Of a DNA stretch of 64,000 nt, positions 1-8,580 are shown piece after piece (position 1 is the first letter of the stretch; every line of letters starts with the position of its first letter). The DNA is taken from positions 186,001 to 250,000 of the forward strand of contig CP021373.1 of the NCBI GenBank assembly GCA_002600635.1. The letters run 5' to 3'. Under the pieces are notes generated by a model. That model was not told where the DNA came from. It worked only from the letters and a program-made list of their open reading frames with translations, and searched no databases. The position numbers and the translations under genes are program-made. Source of the stretch: Rhizobium sp. ACO-34A. Lineage in GTDB: Bacteria; Pseudomonadota; Alphaproteobacteria; Rhizobiales; Rhizobiaceae.

Positions 1-1499
1 CCGGGCACGATCTTCACGGCGTAGAACGGACCATGGTCGAGCGGGGCGAGCGATGGATTGGGGCCGTGCGCCGCATCGCCCTGCACCCGGTTGTAGACCG
101 AGCGGCCGCGATGGAAATCCGGGTCTTCGCCGCGCGCCGCATAGCCGTTGAAGGCGCGGACGGTCTCTTCGAGCGCCTGCCCGTCGATGCCGCAGGCGCG
201 GGCGAGTTCGCCAAGCGTTCGCCCGGACCTGAGATAGCCGGAGCGGATCGCCGGACCGACAGGAAAGGGAAAGGGTTTCGACCAGCCGAGACCCCAGCGG
301 CGCTGCGCCGTGTGGTCCGCGATTAGCCATGCGACAGGCGGACGACCCGCAGGTGTTGCCAGGATCAGCGCCTTCATGAAGTCGTGATAGCTGTCCGCCT
401 CGCTGACGAAGCGCCTGCCCTCCGGCGTGACCGCGATGATGCCGGGCTTGGCTCGCTCCACGAGATGGGGGAAATGCGCCGTCGTTCCATCCGGGCGCGG
501 CACCACGGAGACGGGGGCGAGCGCAACGGACGAGGCGAGATCCTCCGCCACAGCACCGCCGGCCTTTTCCCCGAGCCGCAAGCCATCGCCTGTATTGCTG
601 CGGGGAGCGGCGGAAAAATGCCCCTCACCGCCGCCTGCCTGCGTGGCCAGCGCATCGAGCCGGGCGGGATCGTGCGGAAAGCCGCCGGTTGCCAGCACCA
701 CGCCGCGCGCCGCCCGCACCACGGTATCGCCGCCGGGTGTCGCAAGGCGCGCGCCGGTGATGCGGCCGCCATCGCGGATGAGTTCGATTGCCGGGGCGCT
801 GTCGATCATGGTGACGGAGAGATCGAGTGCGGAACGTATCAGCCGGGCGACGAGCGCGTTGCCGTTAACGAGATGCATGCCGCGGCGATGGACGGCGAGG
901 TCGCGAAAATGCCGGGCGAGACGCTTTACCGCATGCAGGGCCGAACCCGGCTTGCGCGATGCGTTGAAGAAATGCGCCATGTCCGCGCCGCTCGCGATCC
1001 CCATGCCGAAGGGGCTTGCGACATCCAACGGCGGCCGCAGCTTCTTCACCCATTCGCCCAGTCCGCGCCCGTCGTAAGGCAAGGCGGAGACCGAGCGACC
1101 GCCCTTCAACGAACCGGGTGTTTCATGGAAATCCGGGACTCGATTGCCGTCGATCCAACGGACGGTGGTGTTTGCGGCAAAGAAGGAGACCATCTCTGGC
1201 CCGTTGCGGAGAAAGGCGGCAAGACGGGGATCGGAAGCGCGGTTTCCAAGCTCGCTGCGCAGATATTCCATTGGACCTTCGGGGGACTCCTCGATGCCGG
1301 CCGCCCGCGCCAGCGGGTTGCGCGGGATCCAAAGCCAGCCGCCCGACCATGCGGACGTGCCGCCGAACTGGGCCTCCTTTTCGGCCACGACGACCTTGAG
1401 GCCGAAATGCGCGGCGGTCACTGCGGCGGCCAGTCCCGCCGCGCCCGAACCGATGACCAGTACATCGCACCCGAGGGTGCGTATCGATTGCCGTTCCAT
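1..1499 (-). CDS. FAD-dependent oxidoreductase, 3-ketosteroid Delta1-dehydrogenase / fumarate-reductase flavoprotein-like (3' end beyond window)
   Basis: About 499 N-terminal residues are visible; the frame is still open at base 1, so the gene is cut by the window edge. The N-terminus has the dinucleotide-binding fingerprint GSGAAGLAAAV followed by FGGTSAWSGGWLWIP, the pattern of FAD-binding family 2 flavoproteins (KstD, fumarate reductase flavoprotein). Start ATG follows a GGGGA ribosome site. Family members desaturate or reduce C-C bonds next to a carbonyl; the substrate here is unknown. It is the first of three such paralogues in 16 kb and is closest in its N-terminal motif to the one ending at 13977. 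The catalytic YPGPG-type C-terminal motif lies outside the window and cannot be checked. It lies downstream of the IclR and Gfo/Idh genes on the same strand, 72 bp from the IclR stop. Confidence 0.88.
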   Translation of the reverse strand, partial: MERQSIRTLGCDVLVIGSGAAGLAAAVTAAHFGLKVVVAEKEAQFGGTSAWSGGWLWIPRNPLARAAGIEESPEGPMEYLRSELGNRASDPRLAAFLRNGPEMVSFFAANTTVRWIDGNRVPDFHETPGSLKGGRSVSALPYDGRGLGEWVKKLRPPLDVASPFGMGIASGADMAHFFNASRKPGSALHAVKRLARHFRDLAVHRRGMHLVNGNALVARLIRSALDLSVTMIDSAPAIELIRDGGRITGARLATPGGDTVVRAARGVVLATGGFPHDPARLDALATQAGGGEGHFSAAPRSNTGDGLRLGEKAGGAVAEDLASSVALAPVSVVPRPDGTTAHFPHLVERAKPGIIAVTPEGRRFVSEADSYHDFMKALILATPAGRPPVAWLIADHTAQRRWGLGWSKPFPFPVGPAIRSGYLRSGRTLGELARACGIDGQALEETVRAFNGYAARGEDPDFHRGRSVYNRVQGDAAHGPNPSLAPLDHGPFYAVKIVP

Positions 1500-1571
1500 T
1501 CTTCCCCGCCCATGTTCCCTATTTGGGTGCGCGTGGTGTCGGGACATCCCGGCGATGGAACGGCAGGCCGC

Positions 1572-2408
1572 TTACGCGGTCTTGCGATCCTTCGCGGGAG
1601 CCGGTTCCACGGCCTTCACGATTGCTTGAAAATACTGCGACCCGGCGGCCGCCTCTCCCAGTTCTGCCGCCGCCGCCTGAAGCGCCGGAGCCAGTTCCGC
1701 CATGCGTTCGGCCGTCATGCGCACCGCCGGTCCGGCGATGGAAAGACAGCCGAGAACAGGGCCATTCGTGTGATAGCGGACAGGCACAGCCATCGCGGCC
1801 ATGCCCGCGATGTAGCTGTCGACCGCCGTGGCGTAGCCGCGTGCGCGGGCTTCCGCCAGTTGTTCGAGAAGCAGCGTCAGGCTGCGCGGCGCATTCGGGC
1901 CAGTGCCCTCCGCCTGCCGCAGCAGACCCTGCCCGGCCACCCGCGACAGCGCCTCGTCGTCGCTCATCGTGGAAAGCCATGCCTTGCCGCCCGAAGAGCT
2001 GGCGAGATGCACGACCACGCCCTGCTCCTGGCCCGGATCGTAGCGCAGGCCGCGGGTCGCACCCTGCGCCACCGCCACCCAGATCAGCCGGTCGGTATCG
2101 ATCACGGAAAGACGGATCAGCTCGCCCGAGCGCGTCGCCAGCGCATCCAGCACCGGCTGCGCTACATCGGTAATGCCGGCGCGGCCGAGGAAACCGAGCC
2201 CCATGGCCGGCAGCTTGATCGTCAGGGCGTAATCGCCCTGGGCCTGCACCTGGCGCACATAGCCGAGGCGCCCCAGCTCCTGCAGCGTGCGATGCACGCC
2301 GCTGACGGGCTGGTCGGTCGCCGATGCGATGGCCGAGACAGGCAGCCCGGTCGGGTGATCGACAAGGAGTTCGATGATGGCGAGGGATTTTTCGAGGACG
2401 CTGCTCAT
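1572..2408 (-). CDS. IclR-family transcriptional regulator
   Basis: 278 residues, the normal IclR length. Residues 1-65 form the winged helix (SVLEKSLAIIELLVDHPTGL, then SGVHRTLQELGRLGYV); the rest is the IclR effector-binding domain, with the typical GLGFLGRAGI and RGLRYDPGQEQGV stretches and a late serine/glycine-rich pocket. The start ATG overlaps the stop of the upstream Gfo/Idh gene (ATGA), so the two are translationally coupled. IclR proteins usually control adjacent catabolic genes in response to a pathway metabolite. An IclR-operator-like dyad lies in the divergent promoter region at 3552-3584, consistent with control of both the leftward genes and the rightward flavoprotein operon. 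The effector is unknown. Confidence 0.92.
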   Translation of the reverse strand: MSSVLEKSLAIIELLVDHPTGLPVSAIASATDQPVSGVHRTLQELGRLGYVRQVQAQGDYALTIKLPAMGLGFLGRAGITDVAQPVLDALATRSGELIRLSVIDTDRLIWVAVAQGATRGLRYDPGQEQGVVVHLASSSGGKAWLSTMSDDEALSRVAGQGLLRQAEGTGPNAPRSLTLLLEQLAEARARGYATAVDSYIAGMAAMAVPVRYHTNGPVLGCLSIAGPAVRMTAERMAELAPALQAAAAELGEAAAGSQYFQAIVKAVEPAPAKDRKTA

Positions 2409-3502
2409 GGACCGCTTCCGTTGTTGAATACGGTTCCACTAACTCCATCCAGAGGCGAAAGGTCAACCGAAACCGCATGTCCGGTTGCCGCCGCCTTGCC
2501 GATTGCATCGAGCACGATGAGGTTTGCCGTCGCATCCCTCGCCGAGACGAGCGGTGCGCCGCCTTCACGGATCAGGTCTGCGAAATGGGCAAGCTGGGCC
2601 TCGTAGGGATCGGCGGCGTCGATGGCGAGCTTCGTCGGCTGCAGCTTGCGCGTCCAGTCCGGTTCGCCTTCCGGTTCCCACAGCGTCAGGTCCGGCAGGG
2701 AAAGGCCCGCGCGGCTGCCGGCATAATGATGTGCGGTCACGGGATGGGCGGGAAAGCGCACCATGTTTTCACCGGCTGACAGGTCCCAGGCCCAGGGGCC
2801 GGTCGCCGCATCCGAGATGCACAGCGTCGCAAGCCCGCCGCCGGCAAAGCTCAGGCAGACGGCGGCCGTATCCTCGACGGCAAAGCCCCGGCGCCCATTG
2901 CTGGCGATTGCCTGAACTGTGGATATCTCGCCGAAAAAGTGACGAAGAAGGTCGATCTCATGCACGAGATTGATGAGAAGCGGGCCGCCTGCGCCCGGCG
3001 CCCGGCGCCATGCGGCCTCGAAATATGATGCGGGTTTCGCCAGCGAGCAGGTCACCGTCGCCATCACGAGATCGCCGATCCGGCCCGCCCGGATCGCTTC
3101 ATGCGCCTTGCGGATGATCGGATTGTGCCGCCGGTGATGGCCGACGAGCAGCGGAACGCCGGTCTCCCCGGCAATGGCGATCAGGCGAAGTGCGGAAGCC
3201 AGGCTTTCCGCGACGGGCTTCTCCAGAAGCACGGGCATTCCGGCCCGCAACAGCGCTTCCGATACCGGAAGATGGGTCTCGTTGGGGGTTGCGACGATGG
3301 CCGCCTGAGCTGCCCCCGAATCGATCAGCGCCGCCGCATTCGGGAATACCGGCAGGCCGAGAGAGGTCGCAAGGCTTGCGCCCGAGGGCATCGGATCGAC
3401 GATCGCCGACAGGCGCAAGCCCGGCATGCGGGCCAGCGTATCGATGTGTGTACGGCCGATTGCACCTGCGCCGATGACGGCGATGTCGATTGTCTGCGGC
3501 AT
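2405..3502 (-). CDS. Gfo/Idh/MocA-family NAD(P)-dependent oxidoreductase
   Basis: 365 residues. The N-terminal Rossmann motif AVIGAGAIGRTH (residues 8-19) and the conserved EKP motif (Lys about 95) identify the Gfo/Idh/MocA family; HEIDLLRHFFG near residue 180 supplies the usual catalytic Asp/His region. These enzymes oxidise or reduce sugars, inositols and related polyols. The start follows a GGGGAGGA site. It is the first gene of the leftward set (Gfo/Idh, IclR, flavoprotein) and diverges from the flavoprotein operon starting at 3645. A cyclic polyol or acid substrate would fit the neighbouring ring-dehydrogenase-like genes, but that is inference. Confidence 0.9.
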   Translation of the reverse strand: MPQTIDIAVIGAGAIGRTHIDTLARMPGLRLSAIVDPMPSGASLATSLGLPVFPNAAALIDSGAAQAAIVATPNETHLPVSEALLRAGMPVLLEKPVAESLASALRLIAIAGETGVPLLVGHHRRHNPIIRKAHEAIRAGRIGDLVMATVTCSLAKPASYFEAAWRRAPGAGGPLLINLVHEIDLLRHFFGEISTVQAIASNGRRGFAVEDTAAVCLSFAGGGLATLCISDAATGPWAWDLSAGENMVRFPAHPVTAHHYAGSRAGLSLPDLTLWEPEGEPDWTRKLQPTKLAIDAADPYEAQLAHFADLIREGGAPLVSARDATANLIVLDAIGKAAATGHAVSVDLSPLDGVSGTVFNNGSGP

Positions 3503-3551
3503 GTGATCCTCCCCGATCCTGCTTCGAGGGATAGCAGACGAAAAAAGAAAA

Positions 3552-3584
3552 TGGAAATGATTTTTATTGTTGAATCATTTTCCA
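3552..3584. promoter_or_regulatory. Candidate IclR operator in divergent promoter
   Basis: Between the divergent Gfo/Idh and flavoprotein genes lies TGGAAATGATT, then a ten-base AT-rich spacer, then AATCATTTTCCA, an inverted repeat with one extra T. The left arm region TGGAAATGATTTTTA matches 13 of 15 positions of the known IclR-type operator TGGAAATNATTTCCA. The adjacent IclR gene is the obvious candidate regulator. Binding is inferred from sequence only. Confidence 0.5.
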
Positions 3585-3644
3585 CTTTTTGCAATTGTCA
3601 GATCCAGAACGGCAGTTGTTTGGGATCTCGGGGAGGAGAACCGC

Positions 3645-5390
3645 ATGCGAAAAGCGTTGGCTGAGGTCGGGCAGGCCTATGATGTAGTCGTGCTCGGTGC
3701 AGGCGCAGGCGGCATGTCCGCCGCCGTCTTTGCAGCGCTGGAGGGCATGCGTGTCCTGCTGGTCGAGCGGACGGAATATCTCGGCGGCACGTCGGCCTTT
3801 TCCGCCGCGACCACATGGATACCGCTTACCCGCCATTCCCGCGCCATCGGTGCCGACGACAGCCGCGAGAAGGTTTCCGGCTTTCTCGACCGCGCGGTCG
3901 GGAACCGCAGTCCGAAGGCGCTGAGGGAGGCGTTTCTTGCGGCCGGACCCGAGGTGGTGGAAACGCTGGAAAACAAAACGGACGTTCATTTCCGCCCTCG
4001 CCCCTTCCATCCTGACTATCTTTATGAGCTGGAAGGCGCGACGTCTTTCGGCCGGGCGCTGGAGCCCACGCCCTTCGAGGCAGGCGAGCTTGGGGCCGAT
4101 CTCGCTCTCATTCGCCCGCCGATCCCGGAATTCACCATTCTCGGCGGCATGATGATCGACCGCGACGATATCGGCCACCTGATGAAGATGGGCAAGTCGC
4201 TGAAATCCGCCGTCTACTCGGCGCGACTGATCGGCCGCTACTATCTCGGCAAGATGCGCCATGGCCGCGATCCCCGCCTGCTCATGGGCAATGCCCTGAT
4301 CGGCCGGATGCTGCTGACCGCCAACAAGCTCGGCGTCGATATCCTGACCGAAACGGAAACGACGGCTTTCGCCACGGACAAGAATGGCGTGACGGGCGTG
4401 ACCCTGCGTCAGAAGGGTATCGACAAGCGGATCACGGTCATGGGCGGCGTCGTGCTCGCCTCCGGCGGCTTTTCGCGCCATCCGAAGATGCGGGCGGAAA
4501 AGCTGCCGCATCCGGCACCCGAATTCAGCCCGTCAGCTCCCGGCCATACGGGCGCGCTGCACGATCTCGCCTTTGCCGCCGGCGCTCACCATGGAACCAC
4601 ATCGGCCCAGCCCTGCTTCTGGGCGCCGGTGTCGCACCGTCGTCGCCCCGATGGCTCGATGGCGGTCTTCCCGCACTTCGTCTTCGACCGGTCCAAGCCG
4701 GGCATCATTTCGGTGGGACGCGACGGCCGGCGCTTCGTCAACGAAAGCACCAGCTATCACCTGTTCGTCTCGGCCATGTATGCGGCCAACAAGGACGGCA
4801 GCCATGTGCCGACCTATCTGATCGCCGATGCAAAAGCGCTGAAGACCTATGGCATGGGCATGATCCGGCCGGGCGGCGCCAACATCAAGCCATACCTTGC
4901 CGATGGCTACCTGACGGAAGGCGCAACGCTCGACGAACTCGCCCGCAAGCTCGGCATCGATGCGAATGGCCTGAAAGACAGCGTCTCCCGCATGAACGCC
5001 TATGCGAAGACCGGCATCGACGCCGATTTCGCCCGCGGCACGACCGTTTATGAAAAGGCGAACGGCGACCCGACCCATGGACCGAACCCGACGCTCGGCG
5101 CGCTGGAAACGGCACCCTATTATGCCGTGAAGCTGTGGCCCGGCGATATCGGCTCGGCGATGGGCCTGGTGGGCGACGAGAACGCCCGTCTTCTGAGGGA
5201 AGACAGCTCCGTCATCGAAGGGCTCTATGCCTGCGGCAACGATCTGCAGTCGATCATGGGCGGCGTCTATCCCGGTCCCGGCATCACCGTCGGCCCGGCC
5301 ATCGTTTTCGGCGCCATCGCGGCCCGCCATGCGGCACAGCGCGCAGCGGCGGCCCGTCGGGGAGAAACTGGCCGGGGAGAAGCGGCATGA
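3645..5390 (+). CDS. FAD-dependent oxidoreductase, 3-ketosteroid Delta1-dehydrogenase-like
   Basis: 581 residues from the ATG preceded by GGGAGGAG (3631-3638); an in-frame start 26 codons upstream has no ribosome site and would overlap the operator, so it was rejected. N-terminal FAD fingerprint VVVLGAGAGGMSAAV, then LGGTSAFSAATTWIP. The C-terminus has IMGGVYPGPGITVGPAIVFG; the Tyr and last Gly of YPGPG correspond to the active-site pair of KstD enzymes. Members take hydrogens from positions alpha/beta to a ring ketone. It heads a rightward operon with an SDR (ATGA overlap), a shikimate-dehydrogenase-like enzyme and a Liv-type importer. A steroid substrate is unlikely to be provable; other alicyclic ketones are equally possible. 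Confidence 0.9.
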   Translation: MRKALAEVGQAYDVVVLGAGAGGMSAAVFAALEGMRVLLVERTEYLGGTSAFSAATTWIPLTRHSRAIGADDSREKVSGFLDRAVGNRSPKALREAFLAAGPEVVETLENKTDVHFRPRPFHPDYLYELEGATSFGRALEPTPFEAGELGADLALIRPPIPEFTILGGMMIDRDDIGHLMKMGKSLKSAVYSARLIGRYYLGKMRHGRDPRLLMGNALIGRMLLTANKLGVDILTETETTAFATDKNGVTGVTLRQKGIDKRITVMGGVVLASGGFSRHPKMRAEKLPHPAPEFSPSAPGHTGALHDLAFAAGAHHGTTSAQPCFWAPVSHRRRPDGSMAVFPHFVFDRSKPGIISVGRDGRRFVNESTSYHLFVSAMYAANKDGSHVPTYLIADAKALKTYGMGMIRPGGANIKPYLADGYLTEGATLDELARKLGIDANGLKDSVSRMNAYAKTGIDADFARGTTVYEKANGDPTHGPNPTLGALETAPYYAVKLWPGDIGSAMGLVGDENARLLREDSSVIEGLYACGNDLQSIMGGVYPGPGITVGPAIVFGAIAARHAAQRAAAARRGETGRGEAA

Positions 5391-6271
5391 GCCGGATCCT
5401 CGTTACCGGCGGCGCGGGCTTCGTCGGCCTTCGCACGGTCGCGGCGCTGCTGAAGGCCGGCCATCAGGTGCGGATCTTCGATCTTGCGCCGCGCCCCGAG
5501 CTTCTGCCGCTCGCGGCCAATGTCGAGATCGTCTTCGGCGACATCACCGATGCGGCTGCCGTTTGCGCGGCGGCGAAACAGTGCAGCGGTATCGTCCATC
5601 TCGTCGGCCTGATGACGGTCGATTGCGCCCGCGATCCGGCACTTGCCACGCGGGTCAATCTGATCGGCAGCATCAATGTCTTCGAGGCGGCGAAAGCGGC
5701 CCGGCTGCCGGTCGCCTATCTCAGCACGGCCGGTGTTTTCGGCCCGCAGGATGCCGTCCATCCGCGACCGATGACCGTCTATGGCGCGACCAAGCTCGCC
5801 ATCGAGGGCGTGGCGCGGGCCTGGCATATGGATTACGGCGTGCCGAGCCTTGGGCTTCGCCCCTATATCGTCTACGGCCCCGGCATCAGCGCCGGCATTG
5901 CCGCGGGGCCGTCGATTGCGATCGCCGCGTCAGTGGCCGGAAAACCGGCGGAAATCCGCTTTTCCGGCCGGGTCGGCTTCGTCCATGTGGACGATGTGGC
6001 GCGCATGCTGACGGCCGCCATGACCCAGCCGTTGGAAGGCGCGACCGTTCTGACCATGGCCGGCGATACCGCCGAGATGGGCGATTTCGTCAGCGAGCTT
6101 GCCCGCCAGTCCGGCTGGAACGGCATCACCGTCAGCGGCAAGCCGCTGCGCATCCCGGCAGATCTCGCTTCCGATCCGGTGCCGGCCTTCCTCGGCGCGC
6201 AGCCCTCGACAGGAATTGCCGCCGGCATTGCGCAAACGCTGGCCGAGCTTTCGGCGAGGGCCGTTCAATGA
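5387..6271 (+). CDS. NAD(P)-dependent epimerase/dehydratase (extended SDR)
   Basis: 294 residues, starting at an ATGA overlap with the flavoprotein stop and preceded by GGGGAGAAG. The N-terminal MSRILVTGGAGFVG motif binds NAD(P); the catalytic YGATK (Tyr-x-x-x-Lys) and preceding Ser/Thr (YLSTAGVFG) are present, as in UDP-sugar epimerases and related extended SDRs. VGFVHVDDVARMLTAA is the typical C-terminal substrate-domain motif. Tight coupling to the flavoprotein indicates they act in one pathway. The reaction (epimerisation, dehydration or alcohol oxidation) cannot be assigned. Confidence 0.88.
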   Translation: MSRILVTGGAGFVGLRTVAALLKAGHQVRIFDLAPRPELLPLAANVEIVFGDITDAAAVCAAAKQCSGIVHLVGLMTVDCARDPALATRVNLIGSINVFEAAKAARLPVAYLSTAGVFGPQDAVHPRPMTVYGATKLAIEGVARAWHMDYGVPSLGLRPYIVYGPGISAGIAAGPSIAIAASVAGKPAEIRFSGRVGFVHVDDVARMLTAAMTQPLEGATVLTMAGDTAEMGDFVSELARQSGWNGITVSGKPLRIPADLASDPVPAFLGAQPSTGIAAGIAQTLAELSARAVQ

Positions 6272-6305
6272 AGAGTCCAATGTTTCGGACCCATCATCCA
6301 TTTCC

Positions 6306-6329
6306 CGGTCGTAAGGACCGTGGTTTTTT
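6306..6329 (+). terminator. Possible internal intrinsic terminator
   Basis: CGGTC, five-base loop, GACCG, then TGG and six T residues, between the SDR stop and the shikimate-dehydrogenase-like start. The stem is short, so it may only attenuate transcription into the downstream genes. Confidence 0.4.
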
Positions 6330-6380
6330 CTGCAATCGGAGTGGCCGGGCAAGCGTTGGCCCGTGCCTTGGGAGGAAAGC

Positions 6381-7193
6381 ATGACGCAGCAGTTGAAGGT
6401 CGATGGAGAGACCCGGATCTTTCCGATCATCGGCCATCCCATCGGACAGGTGAAATCGCCGGCATCCCTGAGCGGCATCATGGCGGACAGGGGTTTCAAC
6501 GGCATGGTCGTGCCGGTCGATATCCTGCCGGAAGACCTGCCGGGCTGGCTGGCGCAGGCGAAGTCCATGCGCAATGTCGATGGCATCATCGTCACGGTTC
6601 CCCACAAGGTCTCCTGCCTTGCCTTCTGCGCCCGCGTTTCGGCTCGCGCCAGGGCATCGGGCGCCGTCAACATCATGATCCGCGACGGCAATGAGTGGAT
6701 TGGCGACGCGACCGACGGCCATGGCTATCTCGATGGCATCGCAGCGGAAGGCTTCGACGTTTCCGGCAAGCCGGCGCTGCTGGTCGGTGCGGGCGGGGCG
6801 GGTTCCGCCATCGCTTACGAAATTCTCGCACGCGGCGCATCCGAGCTTGCGCTCCACGATATCGATGCGGCCAAGCGCGATGCGCTTCTTGCCCGGTTGA
6901 ACGAGGCTTTTCCGGGCAAGGCGCGAGCGGGCAGCACGGATCCGCGCGGCTTTGCGCTGGTCGCCAATGCGACGCCGCTCGGCATGCGCGAAGGCGATCC
7001 CCTGCCCGTCCAGACGGAGTTCCTGACATCGGAGCAGTTCGTTGCCGATGTGGTGACGCGCCCCGCCGTGCCGCCGCTGATCGCCGCCGCACGCGCTGCC
7101 GGCTGCGGCACCATGCCGGGGTCGGGCATGTTCAACGCCCAGGCCGTCCTGCTCGCGGAACTGCTGATGGGCGTGCGTTCGATCGAGGCATGA
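6381..7193 (+). CDS. Shikimate/quinate dehydrogenase-like NAD(P) oxidoreductase (AroE superfamily)
   Basis: 270 residues; start chosen at the ATG seven codons inside the longest frame because GGGAGGAAAG lies just upstream. AroE hallmarks are present: VKSP substrate loop, VTVPHK with catalytic Lys 76, TDGHGY with catalytic Asp 112, LLVGAGGAGSAIAYE nucleotide motif, and NATPLGM. The substrate loop reads QVKSPASL instead of the housekeeping SLSP/SKSP-H-N form, and the late D-x-x-Y-x-P motif is DVVTRPAVPP, so this is probably a catabolic paralogue (quinate, shikimate or a related hydroxy-cyclohexane acid) and not biosynthetic AroE. Its location between a ring-dehydrogenase-like operon and an importer supports a catabolic role. 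Confidence 0.87.
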   Translation: MTQQLKVDGETRIFPIIGHPIGQVKSPASLSGIMADRGFNGMVVPVDILPEDLPGWLAQAKSMRNVDGIIVTVPHKVSCLAFCARVSARARASGAVNIMIRDGNEWIGDATDGHGYLDGIAAEGFDVSGKPALLVGAGGAGSAIAYEILARGASELALHDIDAAKRDALLARLNEAFPGKARAGSTDPRGFALVANATPLGMREGDPLPVQTEFLTSEQFVADVVTRPAVPPLIAAARAAGCGTMPGSGMFNAQAVLLAELLMGVRSIEA

Positions 7194-7204
7194 TGGACCT
7201 GCTG

Positions 7205-7225
7205 CCGATGCGGCGTTCGCATCGG
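7205..7225 (+). terminator. Hairpin after AroE-like gene
   Basis: Perfect CCGATGCG / CGCATCGG arms with a five-base loop, 12 bases after the AroE-like stop. There is no T-run, so it may be an mRNA 3'-end stabiliser or a weak terminator. Confidence 0.35.
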
Positions 7226-7341
7226 TGGACAGGATTTGAAAGAAATCGCCCGCCCCGGGAGGAGTTCGGGGCTGCGTTCCGGGAAGCCGTCATGAGGACC
7301 GCCATCGGATTTTTGATAGGATCATTCACGGGAGGAAGATG

Positions 7342-8469
7342 ATGATCAGGAAACTGCTTTCTACAGCCGCAATTATTGTGGCCTGCACCGCCGCACCGGC
7401 GCTCGCCGAACTGAAGGTCGGCTCGATCGTGGAGCTGTCCGGGCCGGGCGCCGCCGCCGGCACCAATTTCCGCGACGGCGTGAAGATGGGCTTCGAGGAG
7501 ATCAATGCCGCCGGCGGCATTCTCAAGGAGCCGGTGAAGATCATCGAATATGACAGCCAGACCGATCCGCAGGTCTCCCGCGCCATGGTGCAGAAGGCGA
7601 TCGACGATGAAGTCTATGCCATCATGGGCACGGTGTTTTCGTCATCGACCGTGGTGAACATGATGGTTGCCAAGCAGTATGGCATTCCGCAGTTCACCGG
7701 CTCGGAAGCCCCCTCGATCACCGCCAAGGGCAACCCCTACATCTTCCGCACCGCTTTCGGCTCCCAGAAGGGCGTGCCGAAGCTCGTCAAATACATGGTC
7801 GAGAAAATGGGCGTGAAGAAGGTCGGCGTGGCCTGGGCCAATACCGAATTCGGCAAGGGCGGCCATCAGGCCTTCCTCGATGAAGCAAAGAAAGCCGGTC
7901 TGGAAATCGTCGTCGACGTGCCTTCCGAACAGGCGCAGGCCGATTTCTCCGCCGACGTGCTGAAGCTGAAGAACTCCGGCGCCGAAGCCTTCTTCGTCTA
8001 TTACACCGAGGAAGAATGCGCCCGCTTCCTGCGCGAAGCCCGCAAGCAGGGTCTCGACAAGCCGCTGGTCGGCGAAACCACGCTGATCGGACATAAGGTG
8101 ATCGAGCTTGCCGGCGATGCTGCCAACGGCGCCATGGGCCATGTCGGCCTGACGCCCGATGCCGATATTCCGGGCCTCAAGGAGATGGTCGAACGCTTCA
8201 AGACCGAGTTCAAGTACACGCCTGACCATAACGCCATCAAGGGCTATACCGCCGCCTGGACGCTCAAATACGCCACCGAACTGGTCGGCAGCCCCGATAG
8301 CAAGGCCATTGCCGAAAAGCTGCATGGCCTGACGCTGAAGGCTTCCGAATATCCCGGCGTTCTCATGGACGTGAGCTGGGACGAGACCGGCGAAATGTCC
8401 CGCGAGAGCTTCTTCGTGAAGGTGGAGAACGGCAAGCAGGTTGTTGACGCGATCCTGCCTCCGAACTGA
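7342..8469 (+). CDS. livK: Branched-chain amino acid-type ABC transporter substrate-binding protein
   Basis: 375 residues from the second of two adjacent ATGs, which has the better spacing from GGGAGGA; the first (7339) adds one Met. The signal peptide ends at APALA, with mature protein starting ELKVGSIVELSGPGAAAGTNF, the usual opening of Leu/Ile/Val-binding (peripla_BP_6) proteins. GTVFSSSTVVNMMVAK and the following 'EAPSIT' region belong to the ligand-cleft signature. It is secreted to the periplasm and delivers ligand to the permeases encoded next. This family also binds amides, aromatic acids and other carboxylates, so the ligand is probably the pathway substrate and need not be an amino acid. 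A terminator-like hairpin follows it. Confidence 0.92.
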   Translation: MIRKLLSTAAIIVACTAAPALAELKVGSIVELSGPGAAAGTNFRDGVKMGFEEINAAGGILKEPVKIIEYDSQTDPQVSRAMVQKAIDDEVYAIMGTVFSSSTVVNMMVAKQYGIPQFTGSEAPSITAKGNPYIFRTAFGSQKGVPKLVKYMVEKMGVKKVGVAWANTEFGKGGHQAFLDEAKKAGLEIVVDVPSEQAQADFSADVLKLKNSGAEAFFVYYTEEECARFLREARKQGLDKPLVGETTLIGHKVIELAGDAANGAMGHVGLTPDADIPGLKEMVERFKTEFKYTPDHNAIKGYTAAWTLKYATELVGSPDSKAIAEKLHGLTLKASEYPGVLMDVSWDETGEMSRESFFVKVENGKQVVDAILPPN

Positions 8470-8506
8470 TCCGGGTGCCCGAACTGAACCGGGTGAATGA
8501 ACCCCT

Positions 8507-8532
8507 GCCGGCGGTTTTTGCCGCCGGCTTTT
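8507..8532 (+). terminator. Attenuator/terminator between binding-protein and permease genes
   Basis: GCCGGCGG, six-base loop, CCGCCGGC, then TTTT, in the 111-bp gap after the binding-protein gene. Partial termination here would keep the binding protein in excess over the membrane parts, a common arrangement in ABC import operons. Confidence 0.7.
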
Positions 8533-8580
8533 ATCCAGACGCTTTCACAAAGCCGACCACCAGCCCTTGAGGACGAACCC

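Noticed and set aside
384..2606. Very long plus-strand open frame opposite the flavoprotein and IclR genes
   Set aside because: It is antisense to two clear family members, has no ribosome site and its translation is Arg/Gly/His-rich without any motif; a by-product of GC-rich codon use.
6381..7193. Assignment as housekeeping shikimate dehydrogenase aroE
   Set aside because: Catalytic Lys and Asp are kept but the substrate loop differs and the gene lies in a catabolic operon, so the biosynthetic name was not used.
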